Assembly (NCBI RefSeq): GCF_000772105.1
Contig: NZ_CP009354.1
Coordinates: 2,728,001 to 2,792,000, forward strand
DNA: 64,000 nucleotides
Origin: Vibrio tubiashii ATCC 19109
GTDB lineage: Bacteria; Pseudomonadota; Gammaproteobacteria; Enterobacterales; Vibrionaceae
Reading direction: 5' to 3'
Within the stretch, counting starts at the first letter, position 1. Every line of letters starts with the position of its first letter. The translations under genes and the position numbers were made by a program. Positions 19,666 to 32,244 of this stretch are shown here, in pieces. Under the pieces are notes generated by a model, which was not told where the DNA came from, made no database searches, and saw nothing but the letters and a program-made list of their open reading frames with translations.

Positions 19666-20277
19666 GTGAAAAAACTGGTTTGCTTCGTTCTAGCATCAAT
19701 GCTTGCTGTTCCTGCAGCAATGGCTCAAGACCGTTATATCTCTGATAAGCTATTTACCTACATGCACTCTGGTCCTAGCAACCAATTCCGCATCATCGGC
19801 AGTGTCGATGCCGGTGATAAGGTGAAGCAAGTTTCAACAAATCGTGATACTGGCTACACACAAATTGAAGATGCTAAAGGTCGTAAAGGTTGGGTTGAGA
19901 GCCGCTTCGTTACTCGTCAAGAGAGCATGGCACTCCGTCTACCTAAGCTAGAAAAAGAGCTAGCTGATGTAAAAGAGAAGCTTGCCAATGCACGTTCAAA
20001 TGCAGACCAAGAAAAAGCGGGTCTGATTGATTCTCTCGCTACGCGTAATAATCAGATTGGCGAGCTTGAGCAAGGCTACAACGACATGAGTAAGCAGTTG
20101 TCTGCATCTCAGGAAGAGGTTCGTAAACTACGTGCTAAGCTAGATACGCAAAAAGATGACCTACTACTTAAATACTTTATGTACGGCGGCGGTGTCGCTG
20201 GCCTAGGTCTACTATTCGGTTTGATTCTACCGAGCATCATTCCACGTAAAAAGCGTTCTCACAATGGCTGGGCGTAA
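19666..20277 (+). CDS. ygiM: SH3-domain membrane protein (YgiM/TIGR04211)
   Basis: A 203-residue envelope protein. A signal peptide (MKKLVCFVLASMLAVPAAMA) is followed by a bacterial SH3 domain (about 22-90, with YTQIEDAKGRKGWVESRFV). A long coiled coil (about 95-165) leads to one C-terminal membrane span (LKYFMYGGGVAGLGLLFGLILP) and a basic tail KKRS. The architecture matches E. coli YgiM, whose exact role is unclear; an SH3b domain suggests cell-wall or protein binding. Position before cca is also conserved. Confidence 0.9.
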   Translation: MKKLVCFVLASMLAVPAAMAQDRYISDKLFTYMHSGPSNQFRIIGSVDAGDKVKQVSTNRDTGYTQIEDAKGRKGWVESRFVTRQESMALRLPKLEKELADVKEKLANARSNADQEKAGLIDSLATRNNQIGELEQGYNDMSKQLSASQEEVRKLRAKLDTQKDDLLLKYFMYGGGVAGLGLLFGLILPSIIPRKKRSHNGWA

Positions 20278-20301
20278 TCGCTGCAACAAACGTTAGATAC
20301 G

Positions 20302-20328
20302 AAAAAGGTCACCGAGGTGACCTTTTTT
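20302..20328. terminator. Terminator after ygiM
   Basis: AAAAGGTCAC and GTGACCTTTT form a stem with a CGAG loop and T-run. The hairpin is nearly identical to the one after thrC (1386-1413). Confidence 0.8.
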
Positions 20329-20342
20329 GATCCATTGAAATC

Positions 20343-21146
20343 CTATCCTTGCCAATCATACAGAGCAGGCACTTCTATTAACTCGCCTTTAAAGCGTATC
20401 AGGCAAGATTGCTGCTCAATGGCCACCAGCTCAATATTGTCACTCACCCAATCACCTTGGTTATACTCAACACCGTTGATCTTGACCCATCGTTTGCTTG
20501 ATTTGCTCGAATAGACGTGAGTTTGGAAATTTAAGGCTGGCAGCTTGCCATACCAACGTTCCGCCTGTTGAGACAGGTTCGAAGCTTCACTGTTTTGTCT
20601 GTCTGATTCTGGTTTAGCATTACTACTCAGCGCAGATTCAAACCGTTGCGCTAGCTCAGGAGAGAGCTGCGAAAGATCAAGCCCAGACAGCAGGTCATCA
20701 CTGCCTTCAGAGCCATAACTCTCTGTTGCATTGCTATCAACCTGACTACCAACAGTGCTCGCTTGCTCTAAAACTTCTTGAGGTAACGAACTGTTATCCT
20801 GCTCAATCTGGTTTAACCAATCACTCTGCGCCGAACTGCTATTGTCACGATAAGTGACAGCCAAAGGGCCAAAATCAGGAGCTTGACTAGCCGTGTATTC
20901 AAAAGGGATTTCAACTAGAACGGTTTCGGCAACATTATGCTCCAACCAACGCTGTTTCTCTGCTTGATAGGTTTGAAATGCCATGACCCCTGCTACCAAT
21001 ATAGGCGGAAGCAGCACGATTGCGATGTTGCGTCCTCGGCGAGATTCTATCTGTTGCTCGACAGCATGAGCAGGTGCTTGATGGAGAGATGAAAGATTTT
21101 GATGACTGCGCTCAGAGTGCTCTAAGGCTTGCATGACTTTAGACAT
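20343..21146 (-). CDS. gspB: General secretion pathway protein GspB (ExeB)
   Basis: A partner of GspA in assembling the type II secretin in the outer membrane. The 267-residue protein has a short cytoplasmic N-terminus, one membrane span (about residues 42-58, IAIVLLPPILVAGVMAF) and a periplasmic Ser/Gln/Glu-rich linker. The C-terminal GspB domain includes VKINGVEYNQGDWV and IELVAIEQQSCLIRFKGE. The ATG at 21146 overlaps the gspA stop by eight bases. An in-frame GTG at 21161 is possible but less like the family start (MSKVMQALEHSE). The other type II secretion genes are not in this window. Confidence 0.88.
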   Translation of the reverse strand: MSKVMQALEHSERSHQNLSSLHQAPAHAVEQQIESRRGRNIAIVLLPPILVAGVMAFQTYQAEKQRWLEHNVAETVLVEIPFEYTASQAPDFGPLAVTYRDNSSSAQSDWLNQIEQDNSSLPQEVLEQASTVGSQVDSNATESYGSEGSDDLLSGLDLSQLSPELAQRFESALSSNAKPESDRQNSEASNLSQQAERWYGKLPALNFQTHVYSSKSSKRWVKINGVEYNQGDWVSDNIELVAIEQQSCLIRFKGELIEVPALYDWQG

Positions 21147-22761
21147 TAGAACTGACCTCACGAGACGTTAATGTAGGCGCTTGTGGCTGAGAAAGCTTTT
21201 CCAAAAGGCGTAATGTTTTACGCCCCGCAATACCATCCACCGTTAACCCTTGCCAACGTTGGAACAACTCCACTTTATGTTTAAGCTGCTCATTAAATTG
21301 AGTTTTTCCTGAAGATTGTTCCCCTAAGACTTGGGAAAGGTGCTGATCCAACACCGCGATGGCTTCGCCACTCATACCCGGCTTTAAGGTTTGGTTCCAA
21401 TAGCCCTGCCATATCTCGCGATATTCGCCCTGCCAAATACTACTTAGCCATTCACGCTCAAACTCGAATACTTGATCGTTAGCCAAGAGCTGAACATGGG
21501 TGCCAGATAACCCTAACAACACAGCGAAACGAGGTTGTTGATCAATATTCAATGTCAGCACAACAGGCACATTTTTCTCAGCAAGCTGTTCCAGAGAGCC
21601 GCTCTCAAGCGCACAGCGAAACAGAGCTTCGCCATTATCAAGACACAACTGGTCCAACACTGAAGCTCGATATCCCCACACTTTATATAAAGCGGCAATC
21701 GCTACTTCTTGATTGTTGGCTTGATTAAGTTGCGCCTTCAAGGCTTGAGGGAACACCTCTTCTTGCTGCTGTACGTTTTCAACGGCTGGGTATTGCTGTT
21801 GTAATTGATTAACGACAACGGGTGTAACAAGTGTCGGCGTCGCGTAGTATCCACCAATCGCCAAGATACTCCCGACGAGAATAGAAAGTACGCTCGGAGA
21901 AAGGGAAACTTTTTTGCTAGAAGCCCGACTCACAGCAGGCGGCACTGAGCCAGTTTGAAAGCTCATCACATCATCGCAGGCTGCCACAACGATATTGTGC
22001 GTCGGCTGCGCTTCTCCAATGCTATAAGCTTGCTTAAGGCTCGCATCACACACCAAGTTAATAAGACGTGGAATACCCTGCGTTTGCCGGGCAATATACT
22101 TAATCGATTGAACCGAGAAGAGCTCAGGATTACCACCAGCCAAAGCGAGACGAAACTTAATATAGTCTCTGGTCTCATCTTGATTGAGGGGCAACAAATG
22201 ATATCGACCGGTAATTCGCTGCGCTAACTGCCTTAACTGTGGCATTTGCAGTTTCTGCTGTAACTCGGGCTGGCCAATCAACAGCACCTTAAGTAACTTT
22301 TGGCTTTCCGTTTCAAGGTTGGTCAGTAAGCGTAGTTGTTCGAGGACATCTGCTGATAAATGCTGAGCTTCATCAATAACCAATAGGGTTTGAACCCGAT
22401 TAGCATGGTTATCCAATAGAAATTGATGAATCAACTGATTAAGTTGCTTTAGAGAAGCGTTTTCCTGATAACCAATATCGAACTCATCGCACACCGCTTC
22501 TAACAACTCAATATTTGAGAAAGTCGGATTTAAGATCAGCCCTGCTCGCGTGTTGTCTGCTAGAGTTTTAAGTATCGATTTTGCAATGGTCGTTTTACCG
22601 GTTCCCACTTCACCCGTCAGCATAGCGAAGCCGCCACCTTCACCTAGCCCAGCTTGGATTTGGAAGATAGCTTCTTTATGGCGTCGACTCTGATAGAGGA
22701 AACGAGAATTAGGCACAATAGAAAATGGCAATTCTGTCAGTGCAAAATGTTGTTGATACAT
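21139..22761 (-). CDS. gspA: General secretion pathway ATPase GspA (ExeA)
   Basis: An inner-membrane AAA ATPase that, with GspB, helps the type II secretin pass the peptidoglycan. Walker A GEVGTGKTT (about residues 48-56) and Walker B LLVIDEAQH are present. A single span (about 268-284) leads to a periplasmic part ending in a peptidoglycan-binding domain (LKPGMSGEAIAVLD to VDGIAGRKTLRLL). I set the start at 22761 (540 residues, MYQQHFALTELPF), with GAAGAGAG upstream. A longer frame to 22827 has an unrelated N-terminus. It diverges from cca, with 88 bases between starts. Confidence 0.92.
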   Translation of the reverse strand: MYQQHFALTELPFSIVPNSRFLYQSRRHKEAIFQIQAGLGEGGGFAMLTGEVGTGKTTIAKSILKTLADNTRAGLILNPTFSNIELLEAVCDEFDIGYQENASLKQLNQLIHQFLLDNHANRVQTLLVIDEAQHLSADVLEQLRLLTNLETESQKLLKVLLIGQPELQQKLQMPQLRQLAQRITGRYHLLPLNQDETRDYIKFRLALAGGNPELFSVQSIKYIARQTQGIPRLINLVCDASLKQAYSIGEAQPTHNIVVAACDDVMSFQTGSVPPAVSRASSKKVSLSPSVLSILVGSILAIGGYYATPTLVTPVVVNQLQQQYPAVENVQQQEEVFPQALKAQLNQANNQEVAIAALYKVWGYRASVLDQLCLDNGEALFRCALESGSLEQLAEKNVPVVLTLNIDQQPRFAVLLGLSGTHVQLLANDQVFEFEREWLSSIWQGEYREIWQGYWNQTLKPGMSGEAIAVLDQHLSQVLGEQSSGKTQFNEQLKHKVELFQRWQGLTVDGIAGRKTLRLLEKLSQPQAPTLTSREVSSNV

Positions 22762-22849
22762 AACTCTCTTCTCTGGGAATTTAGTGCTAAGAAAAGTACC
22801 ATTGCTGGCACAATTAGCCAATGCCAAACTGATGAAAAGGGAGAGCTAG

Positions 22850-24058
22850 GTGCAAAGATACCTTGTTGGCGGCGCAGTTCGCGATCAACTGCTAGATATT
22901 GAAGTCTATGATAGAGACTGGGTTGTTGTCGGTTCAACCCCAGAAGAGCTACTTAACAAAGGCTATACCGCGGTTGGTAAAGACTTCCCAGTATTTCTTC
23001 ACCCAGAGAGTAAAGAAGAACATGCATTGGCAAGAACTGAACGTAAAGTTGGCTCTGGCTACACCGGGTTTGAATGTTACTTTGCCGCCGATGTCACCTT
23101 AGAAGAAGATCTGCTCAGACGCGATTTGACCATCAATGCGATGGCGCAAGATTCTGATGGCAATATTATCGATCCCTTTAATGGCCAACGAGATCTCAAC
23201 GATCGGATCTTGCGCCATGTTTCTCAGGCGTTTACTGAAGATCCTCTCCGTGTACTGCGAGTCGCGCGCTTTGCCGCTAAACTTCACCACTTAGGCTTTA
23301 GCATTGCCGATGAAACTATTGAGTTAATGCGCCACATTGCCGAGTCTGGTGAGCTAGAGCACTTAACCGCTGAACGGGTTTGGCAAGAGTGGCATAAGTC
23401 GTTATCAACCCAAAATCCGCAAGTATTTCTATCCGTCTTAAAGCAGTGTGATGCTCTAAAAGTTGTCTTGCCTGAGCTCGATGCTTTGTTCGGTGTTCCG
23501 CAACCCGAAAAGTGGCACCCCGAGATTGATACAGGTATCCACACGCTGATGGTCGCAAAGCAATCTGCACTGCTTAGCGAGTCTCTTCCAGTAAGATTTG
23601 CCTCTCAAGTTCATGATCTTGGCAAAGGCGTCACGCCAGAGTCTGAATGGCCAAGTCATAAAATGCACTGTCATACAGGGCTGAAGCTGATTAAAGCACT
23701 GTGCGAGCGTGTCAGAGTTCCTAATGAATATCGTGACCTCGCATTGATGGTCTGTGAGCAGCACTCCAATATTCATCGAGCTGCTGAGCTTCGCCCAGAA
23801 ACCAAGCTGAAGGTTCTTAATAAGTTTGATGTTTGGCGTAAGCCAGAGCGCTTAGAAGACATTCTGGTTTGCTGTATGGCCGATAGCCGTGGGCGCACTG
23901 GGTTTGAAGATATCGACTACCCGCAAAAAGCTCTCTTTGAGCAAGCTTACCAAGCGGCTTTAGCTGTGAATGTGCAAGACATTATCAAAGATGGGTTTAA
24001 GGGCGCGGGAATAAAAGAAGAAATGGAAAAGCGTCGGGTTGAGGCGATAAAGGGCTAG
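22850..24058 (+). CDS. cca: Multifunctional CCA tRNA nucleotidyltransferase with HD phosphohydrolase domain
   Basis: It adds or repairs the 3' CCA end of tRNAs. The N-terminal nucleotidyltransferase domain has [11 protein letters not shown] and the metal-binding DRD of [11 protein letters not shown]. The middle holds RDLTINAMA and [14 protein letters not shown]. The C-terminal part has an HD motif (VHDLGKG, about residue 253), which in E. coli gives phosphatase and 2',3'-cyclic phosphodiesterase activity. At 402 residues it is near the E. coli length. It begins with GTG at 22850, with GGGAG six bases ahead. The TAG stop lies inside the first unit of an 8-base tandem repeat. Confidence 0.96.
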   Translation: MQRYLVGGAVRDQLLDIEVYDRDWVVVGSTPEELLNKGYTAVGKDFPVFLHPESKEEHALARTERKVGSGYTGFECYFAADVTLEEDLLRRDLTINAMAQDSDGNIIDPFNGQRDLNDRILRHVSQAFTEDPLRVLRVARFAAKLHHLGFSIADETIELMRHIAESGELEHLTAERVWQEWHKSLSTQNPQVFLSVLKQCDALKVVLPELDALFGVPQPEKWHPEIDTGIHTLMVAKQSALLSESLPVRFASQVHDLGKGVTPESEWPSHKMHCHTGLKLIKALCERVRVPNEYRDLALMVCEQHSNIHRAAELRPETKLKVLNKFDVWRKPERLEDILVCCMADSRGRTGFEDIDYPQKALFEQAYQAALAVNVQDIIKDGFKGAGIKEEMEKRRVEAIKG

Positions 24059-24156
24059 AGAACTGGAGAACTGGAGAACTGGAGAACTGGAGAACTGGAG
24101 AACTGGAGAACTGGAGAACTGGAGAACTGGAGAACTGGAGAACTGGAGAACTAAAT
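24053..24156. repeat. Tandem 8-base repeat directly after cca
   Basis: Eleven perfect copies of AACTGGAG run from 24061 to 24148. They are preceded by a variant unit GGCTAGAG (24053-24060) that contains the cca stop codon, and followed by a decayed unit AACTAAAT. A related array with the same period sits at the barA stop (35401-35440). Confidence 0.95.
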
Positions 24157-24189
24157 TACTGCTCTATTATTGAGAGAGCAACTCAGTTT

Positions 24190-24258
24190 TCTAGCAGGGC
24201 GCAGCCCGATCCCGTTTTCCCGAAACGAAGTGTTCTATAGGGCGAAGCCCGTTCTCAT
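24190..24258. repeat. Vibrio-type GGGCGMAGCCC hairpin element
   Basis: Two short palindromes, GGGCGCAGCCC and GGGCGAAGCCC, about 50 bases apart, flank a CCCGTTTTCCCGAAACGAAG core. From memory, similar elements recur between Vibrio genes; no second full copy is in this window. It encodes nothing. Confidence 0.55.
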
Positions 24259-24264
24259 CTCCCA

Positions 24265-24297
24265 TAAAAAAAGCGCCCCACCTAAGTGGAGCGCTTC
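24265..24297 (-). terminator. eno terminator
   Basis: AAGCGC and GCGCTT, extended by CCA/TGG after one mismatch, form the stem. A run of seven T follows on the minus strand. It lies about 40 bases past the eno stop. Confidence 0.82.
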
Positions 24298-24336
24298 GAA
24301 AGCTTTAAAGCGAATAATTCAGCAAATTGCTATGAA

Positions 24337-27454
<3,118 letters not shown>

Positions 27455-27499
27455 CTGCAATTTTTTATTTTTTGCTTCAAATCAAATTCGAGTAACGGA

Positions 27500-28312
27500 T
27501 TAGTTGCCACTACCTTTATCTACTTCTAGCGCTTTTACTCTGTCCCAAAACGCATCTAACTGATCTAAATCGTAATCTGTTAGCTGTTTGCCTTGCTCTG
27601 CGACCATGGCTTCGACACCTTTAAATCGTTTAGCAAACTTTAGGTTGGCTTTACTCAGCGCGACCTCTGGGTCTTTTCCTAAATGACGCGATAAGTTGAC
27701 CGTTGCAAACAGCAGGTCTCCGAGCTCAAGTTCAATTTTTTCTTCATCAGGAGCGACTTGCAGTGCCTCTTCCATTACCTCTTCAATCTCTTCCTGAACC
27801 TTACCGACTACCGGGCCAAGCGAGTCCCAATCAAAACCATATTTAGCGCATTTCTTTTGCATCTTTGTGGCACGAGATAACGCAGGTAGAGAATTTGGTA
27901 TTGAGTCTAGAATACTTTGTTCTTTTTTGCCTACTTGAGCTTTTTCTTTTGCTTTTTCTGCTTCCCAGTTGGCATTGATCTGCTCATCTGACTCAAACTC
28001 GACATCAGAGAAAACATGCGGATGACGACGAGTCAGCTTCTCATTGACGGTTTCAACCACTTCCGAGAAATCAAACAGCTGCTGCTCTTTAGCCAGTTGA
28101 CTGTAGAAGATAACTTGAAAGAGCAGATCCCCAAGCTCTTCTTTTAGGTTTGACCAATCGCGATTTTGAATCGCATCAACAACTTCATAGGTCTCTTCAA
28201 TGGTGTGAGGAACAATAGTGTCGAAACTTTGTTTTAGATCCCAAGGACAACCACTTTCTGGGTCACGAAGCTGCGCCATAATCTGTTCTAACTGTTCAAT
28301 CGGGTGACTCAT
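27500..28312 (-). CDS. mazG: Nucleoside triphosphate pyrophosphohydrolase MazG
   Basis: It hydrolyses (d)NTPs to monophosphate and pyrophosphate. In E. coli it counteracts MazEF/ppGpp effects and cleans aberrant nucleotides. Two tandem MazG domains are visible, each with the metal-binding [10 protein letters not shown] or [10 protein letters not shown] motif (about residues 57-66 and 197-206). The ATG at 28312 gives 270 residues starting [12 protein letters not shown], with AAGGA upstream; a longer frame to 28387 has a non-family N-terminus. It lies between relA and pyrG, as in E. coli. Confidence 0.94.
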   Translation of the reverse strand: MSHPIEQLEQIMAQLRDPESGCPWDLKQSFDTIVPHTIEETYEVVDAIQNRDWSNLKEELGDLLFQVIFYSQLAKEQQLFDFSEVVETVNEKLTRRHPHVFSDVEFESDEQINANWEAEKAKEKAQVGKKEQSILDSIPNSLPALSRATKMQKKCAKYGFDWDSLGPVVGKVQEEIEEVMEEALQVAPDEEKIELELGDLLFATVNLSRHLGKDPEVALSKANLKFAKRFKGVEAMVAEQGKQLTDYDLDQLDAFWDRVKALEVDKGSGN

Positions 28313-28400
28313 ATTCCTTCTTCCTTTAAATCTTCTGTCTAAAGAACTTTCATTCAAATAAAAAGGTGAGCAGTACAAACCACTCACCTTTCATTTTTAT

Positions 28401-28495
28401 CTGTCATCCTCACGAATGAAACTGAACAAGTTGGGAGTATCTAATCACTTGAAGAGATTCCCTATCACGTTCGTCCCACTCTATAGGGAATGACG
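28401..28495. repeat. Interspersed Vibrio repeat element, copy 2
   Basis: This is the reverse-oriented relative of the element at 1237-1343. Read on the minus strand it begins GTCATTCCC, contains GGGAATCTC and CCCAACTTGTTC, and ends GAGGATGACAG. It separates relA from mazG. Confidence 0.75.
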
Positions 28496-28518
28496 ATGTT
28501 TGTTTTTTTACTAAGTAG

Positions 28519-28618
28519 TTGGTTATTCTAGCAAGGCAGTAAACTTATGAGACTCCTGAGCATAGCTTGCCTATGTGATGGAGCGATATAAGTGCAACTA
28601 ACGCCGCTAGAAAGCCAA
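28519..28618. repeat. Long imperfect hairpin element after relA
   Basis: A full-length dyad of about 100 bases. The outer arms TTCTAGC (28526-28532) and GCTAGAA (28606-28612) extend to TTGG/CCAA. Inner pairs include ACTTAT/ATAAGT, ACTCC/GGAGC and a central GCATAG/CTATGT. It could fold as an RNA at the end of the relA message or be a small non-autonomous repeat. No T-run follows, so it is not a standard terminator. Confidence 0.65.
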
Positions 28619-28632
28619 ATACAACGTAAAAA

Positions 28633-30852
28633 TTAGCCTAGGCGCTTGACCGACATAACATCTTTAATCTGTTCCACTCGTTTAGAAACGCGCTGCAGAA
28701 TCTCAACGTTGGTCACTTCCAAGTCAAAGTCCATGATCGACATTTGAGTACGATAATCAACGCGACTCTTCATACTGGTCACTTTGATCTTCTCGTTAGC
28801 AAACAAAGTCGTGATGTCTTTAAGCAGCCCACCGCGTTCCATCGCTTCAACGCGAACGGTTAAGATGTAAGAGCCAACAAAGCCACTGCCCCACACCGTA
28901 TCGATAATACGCTCTGGTGCATGATGACGCAGTTCTTCAAGCTGCTCACAGTCTGCCCGGTGTACTGAAATACCGCGCCCCTGTGTGATGTAACCTGCGA
29001 TCTCATCACCTGGGATCGGCTGACAACAACGGGCAAGGTGGGTCATTAAGTTATCGACCCCTTCCACCACAACGGCATCTTTCTTTGGACGACTTTGCGC
29101 TGGTGCTTTGCTTTCTGCCTCTTGAAGCTTCTCAAGTGCTTGCTGATCTTCTTCTTCTGCGGTTGGCTTATTGACCAAGGCATTGATGTGGTTGATCACT
29201 TGGTTGATACGTAAATCACCGCTTCCGATGCCAACGTACAGCTCATCAGTACTGTTGACATTAAAGCGCTTCAACGCATACTGCTCGGCGTCTTTTAAAG
29301 TTGCACCAATTTTCTGCAATTCTACTTCGAGAATATCGCGCCCAGCTTCGACGTTTTTCTCGCGGCTTTGTTTACGGAACCACGCATTGATTTTCGCGCG
29401 TGCTCGACCTGAAGTCACAAAGCCCATCGAAGGATTTAGCCAATCGCGAGATGGATTGGGCTCTTTAGAGGTGATGATCTCAACTTGATCACCCATTGCC
29501 AGTTTGTGGGTAAACGGAACAATGCGCCCAGCGACCTTGGCCCCAATACAGCGGTGACCGACTTCAGAGTGAATGTGGTAAGCAAAATCGAGTGGTGTTG
29601 CTCCCATTGGTAGGTCGACCACATCACCACGCGGGGTAAAGGCATACACACGGTCATCAAATACCTGACTACGCAGCTCATCAAGCATTTCACCTGAGTC
29701 AGACATCTCTTCTTGCCAATCGAGTAGCTTACGCAGCCAAGTGATTTTCTCGTCGTAACCACTGCGGCCGCCGCCACCTTCTTTGTATTTCCAGTGCGCA
29801 GCAACACCTAGCTCAGAATCTTCGTGCATGTCTTTAGTACGAATCTGAATCTCAATCGTCTTGCCTTCTGGGCCAAGAATCACGGTATGAATTGACTGGT
29901 AACCGTTAGGTTTAGGGTTAGCCACGTAGTCATCAAATTCACTCGGCAGGTGCTTATACTTGGTATGCACAGTCCCGAGTGCCGCGTAACAATCTTGCAG
30001 TTTGTCGGCGATAATGCGCACCGCTCGTACATCGAATAGCTCATCAAACGCGAGGCCTTTCTTTTGCATTTTGCGCCAGATGCTGTAGATGTGCTTAGGA
30101 CGCCCACTTACCTCTGCATTAATAGAAGAGCCTTTCATTTCAGACGTCAGGTCATCGACAAAGTCTTTGATGTACTGCTCACGGACAATGCGACGCTCAG
30201 ACAGCTGCTTAGCGATCTGTTTGTAGGTATCAGGTTGTTGGTAACGGAAAGCGTAATCTTCGATTTCCCACTTTAACTGACCGATACCAAGGCGGTTCGC
30301 TAGTGGGGCATAGATGTTGGTACACTCTTGAGCAGCTGCTCGGCGTACCTCATCTGGCGCTTTCTTCACTTCAATCAGATTACAGATGCGCTCAGCAAGT
30401 TTGATAACGACGCAGCGGAAATCATCCACCATCGCAAGTAGCATGCGACGTACGTTGTCGACCTGAGAAGAGGCAGCACTGCCTTCAAGGGTCACGTTCA
30501 GTTGACCAAGTGCGGCCATCTCTTCAACACCATCAATCAGCTTAATGGTCTCTTTACCGAAATCTTCTTCGAACTGCTCTCGGCTATACGCGCCGCTCGA
30601 CACGAGCGGAAACAACAATGCAGCGACAAGGGTCGCTTTGTCCATCGACAGAGTAATAAGGATTTCGATCATTTCACGCCCGCGCCACAAGAGTAGCTGG
30701 CCTTGATCGTTATCTTGTAAAATCGCCTCACCCTGGAGGTAAACTTCTTTTAAGCGCTTAGCCACTTTAGGGTCTTGCCCTAAGCTAGAAATCCACTTAT
30801 CTAGCTCAAACTGTTCGTCTTGATTTAAATGTGCGCTTCTTACCGCAACCAT
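28633..30852 (-). CDS. relA: GTP pyrophosphokinase RelA
   Basis: A ribosome-associated (p)ppGpp synthetase activated by uncharged tRNA. The 739 residues contain a degenerate HD hydrolase domain (no HD pair in the TLVAALLFP region, as in RelA but unlike SpoT). The synthetase domain has RPKHIYSIWRKMQ and PNGYQSIHT. A TGS domain (VYAFTPRGDVVDLP) follows, then the conserved-cysteine region LARCCQPIPGDEI and a C-terminal ACT domain ending IKDVMSVKRLG. It is flanked by rlmD upstream and mazG downstream, as in E. coli. Confidence 0.97.
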   Translation of the reverse strand: MVAVRSAHLNQDEQFELDKWISSLGQDPKVAKRLKEVYLQGEAILQDNDQGQLLLWRGREMIEILITLSMDKATLVAALLFPLVSSGAYSREQFEEDFGKETIKLIDGVEEMAALGQLNVTLEGSAASSQVDNVRRMLLAMVDDFRCVVIKLAERICNLIEVKKAPDEVRRAAAQECTNIYAPLANRLGIGQLKWEIEDYAFRYQQPDTYKQIAKQLSERRIVREQYIKDFVDDLTSEMKGSSINAEVSGRPKHIYSIWRKMQKKGLAFDELFDVRAVRIIADKLQDCYAALGTVHTKYKHLPSEFDDYVANPKPNGYQSIHTVILGPEGKTIEIQIRTKDMHEDSELGVAAHWKYKEGGGGRSGYDEKITWLRKLLDWQEEMSDSGEMLDELRSQVFDDRVYAFTPRGDVVDLPMGATPLDFAYHIHSEVGHRCIGAKVAGRIVPFTHKLAMGDQVEIITSKEPNPSRDWLNPSMGFVTSGRARAKINAWFRKQSREKNVEAGRDILEVELQKIGATLKDAEQYALKRFNVNSTDELYVGIGSGDLRINQVINHINALVNKPTAEEEDQQALEKLQEAESKAPAQSRPKKDAVVVEGVDNLMTHLARCCQPIPGDEIAGYITQGRGISVHRADCEQLEELRHHAPERIIDTVWGSGFVGSYILTVRVEAMERGGLLKDITTLFANEKIKVTSMKSRVDYRTQMSIMDFDLEVTNVEILQRVSKRVEQIKDVMSVKRLG

Positions 30853-30924
30853 TATTTTCGTCCTGTTATTTTTCTATTTTCGAACTGCCCCTGTTCAGAC
30901 TGCCGACTAGTAGGGAAGTTCGTT

Positions 30925-32244
30925 TTAATCCTTTACAAAGAGCGCCATAGATTCTAAATGGCTTGTATGCGGAAACATATCGAGCATACCTAATTTTTGT
31001 AATTTGTAGCCTTGATTGAGCAAGCTTTGTGAGTCTCTGGCAAGCGTCGCTGGATTACACGACACATATACCACTCGGCTCGCACCCAAAACAGAAATCT
31101 GTTCGATGATACCGCTTGCCCCTGCTCTTGCTGGATCAAGCAGTATTTTATCAAATTTTTCGGCTGCCCAGGGCTGACCAGACACATCTTGTTCCAAATT
31201 GGCCTGGTAGAAAGCGGTGTTATTGATACCGTTAACTTGGGCATTGTTGGCGGCTTTTTCAACCATGACATCGACGCCTTCCACCCCGACGACACTCGCC
31301 ACTTGTTTTGCCATTGGCAAACTAAAATTACCCAAACCACAAAACAGGTCTAATACTCTATCTTGCTCACTCAACTCAAGCCAAGACAACGCTTGCTCTA
31401 CCATGGCTTGATTGACGTTCCGGTTTACTTGAATAAAGTTGTTTGGCTCAAACGGTATTGTCACACCCGCTTCTATATAATGAGCCGATTCACCCACCAC
31501 TCGATTAAGCTGATCGCTTTCCGGCATCAGATATAAACTCGCCTGATTTTCTGCCGCGAACTGCTCCAGCAGTTTTTTCTCACTCTCTTTGAGGGCTTTT
31601 AGATGGCGCAGTACAATCACTTTGGTATTGTCGCCTTTAACTAGTTCCACATGACCGATGTTCTCTTGGTTGGAGAAACCACTGAGCAGGTCATAAAGTG
31701 GCGCTAATAAATTATCCAGTTCGGTATCTAAAACAGGACAATGGGTTACAGTGACAATGTCTTTGCTTTGCTTCTTGCGAAAGCCAAACTCAAGCTGACG
31801 AGTTTTCTTGTTCAGCTTGATGCTAACGCGGGCACGGCGGCGATAACCACGCTCATCTCCCACAACAGGCGCGCTTAGTGCGACGCTTTGCCCAGCAAAT
31901 TTACTCATCAATTGACTCAGCGTTTGCTGCTTGTACTCTTGCTGCGCCTCTACAGATAAATGCTGCATATTACAGCCGCCACACTCTGCGTAATGTTGGC
32001 AAAATGGCGCTATGCGTTGTTCGCTAGCTTTTTGAATCTTAATTAACTTGGCACGGGCAAACTTGCTCTTACTTTCTGTCAGCTGAGCAAGAACTTGTTC
32101 ACCTGGCAAAGCACCTTCTATAAAAATGGGCTTTTTATTCTGGTAGGCCATACCTGCGCCGTGATGATCCAACTTTTCAATCGTCAGCGATTGGTGTTTG
32201 GTATTCAGTTGAGTTTTCTTCTTTGGTTGGAAAAAACGCGCCAT
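30925..32244 (-). CDS. rlmD: 23S rRNA (uracil-1939-C5)-methyltransferase RlmD
   Basis: It methylates U1939 of 23S rRNA using S-adenosylmethionine. An N-terminal TRAM domain (about 15-70) is followed by cysteines for a 4Fe-4S cluster in [13 protein letters not shown]. The SAM-binding motif [13 protein letters not shown], the DPARAGA loop and the catalytic cysteine in [13 protein letters not shown] complete the picture. The 439-residue length is normal. It is divergent from barA across a 374-base spacer with unusual dyads. Confidence 0.95.
   Translation of the reverse strand: MARFFQPKKKTQLNTKHQSLTIEKLDHHGAGMAYQNKKPIFIEGALPGEQVLAQLTESKSKFARAKLIKIQKASEQRIAPFCQHYAECGGCNMQHLSVEAQQEYKQQTLSQLMSKFAGQSVALSAPVVGDERGYRRRARVSIKLNKKTRQLEFGFRKKQSKDIVTVTHCPVLDTELDNLLAPLYDLLSGFSNQENIGHVELVKGDNTKVIVLRHLKALKESEKKLLEQFAAENQASLYLMPESDQLNRVVGESAHYIEAGVTIPFEPNNFIQVNRNVNQAMVEQALSWLELSEQDRVLDLFCGLGNFSLPMAKQVASVVGVEGVDVMVEKAANNAQVNGINNTAFYQANLEQDVSGQPWAAEKFDKILLDPARAGASGIIEQISVLGASRVVYVSCNPATLARDSQSLLNQGYKLQKLGMLDMFPHTSHLESMALFVKD

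Noticed and set aside
29171..29488. 105-codon frame antisense to relA
   Set aside because: It is fully contained in a well-conserved gene and has no independent signals.
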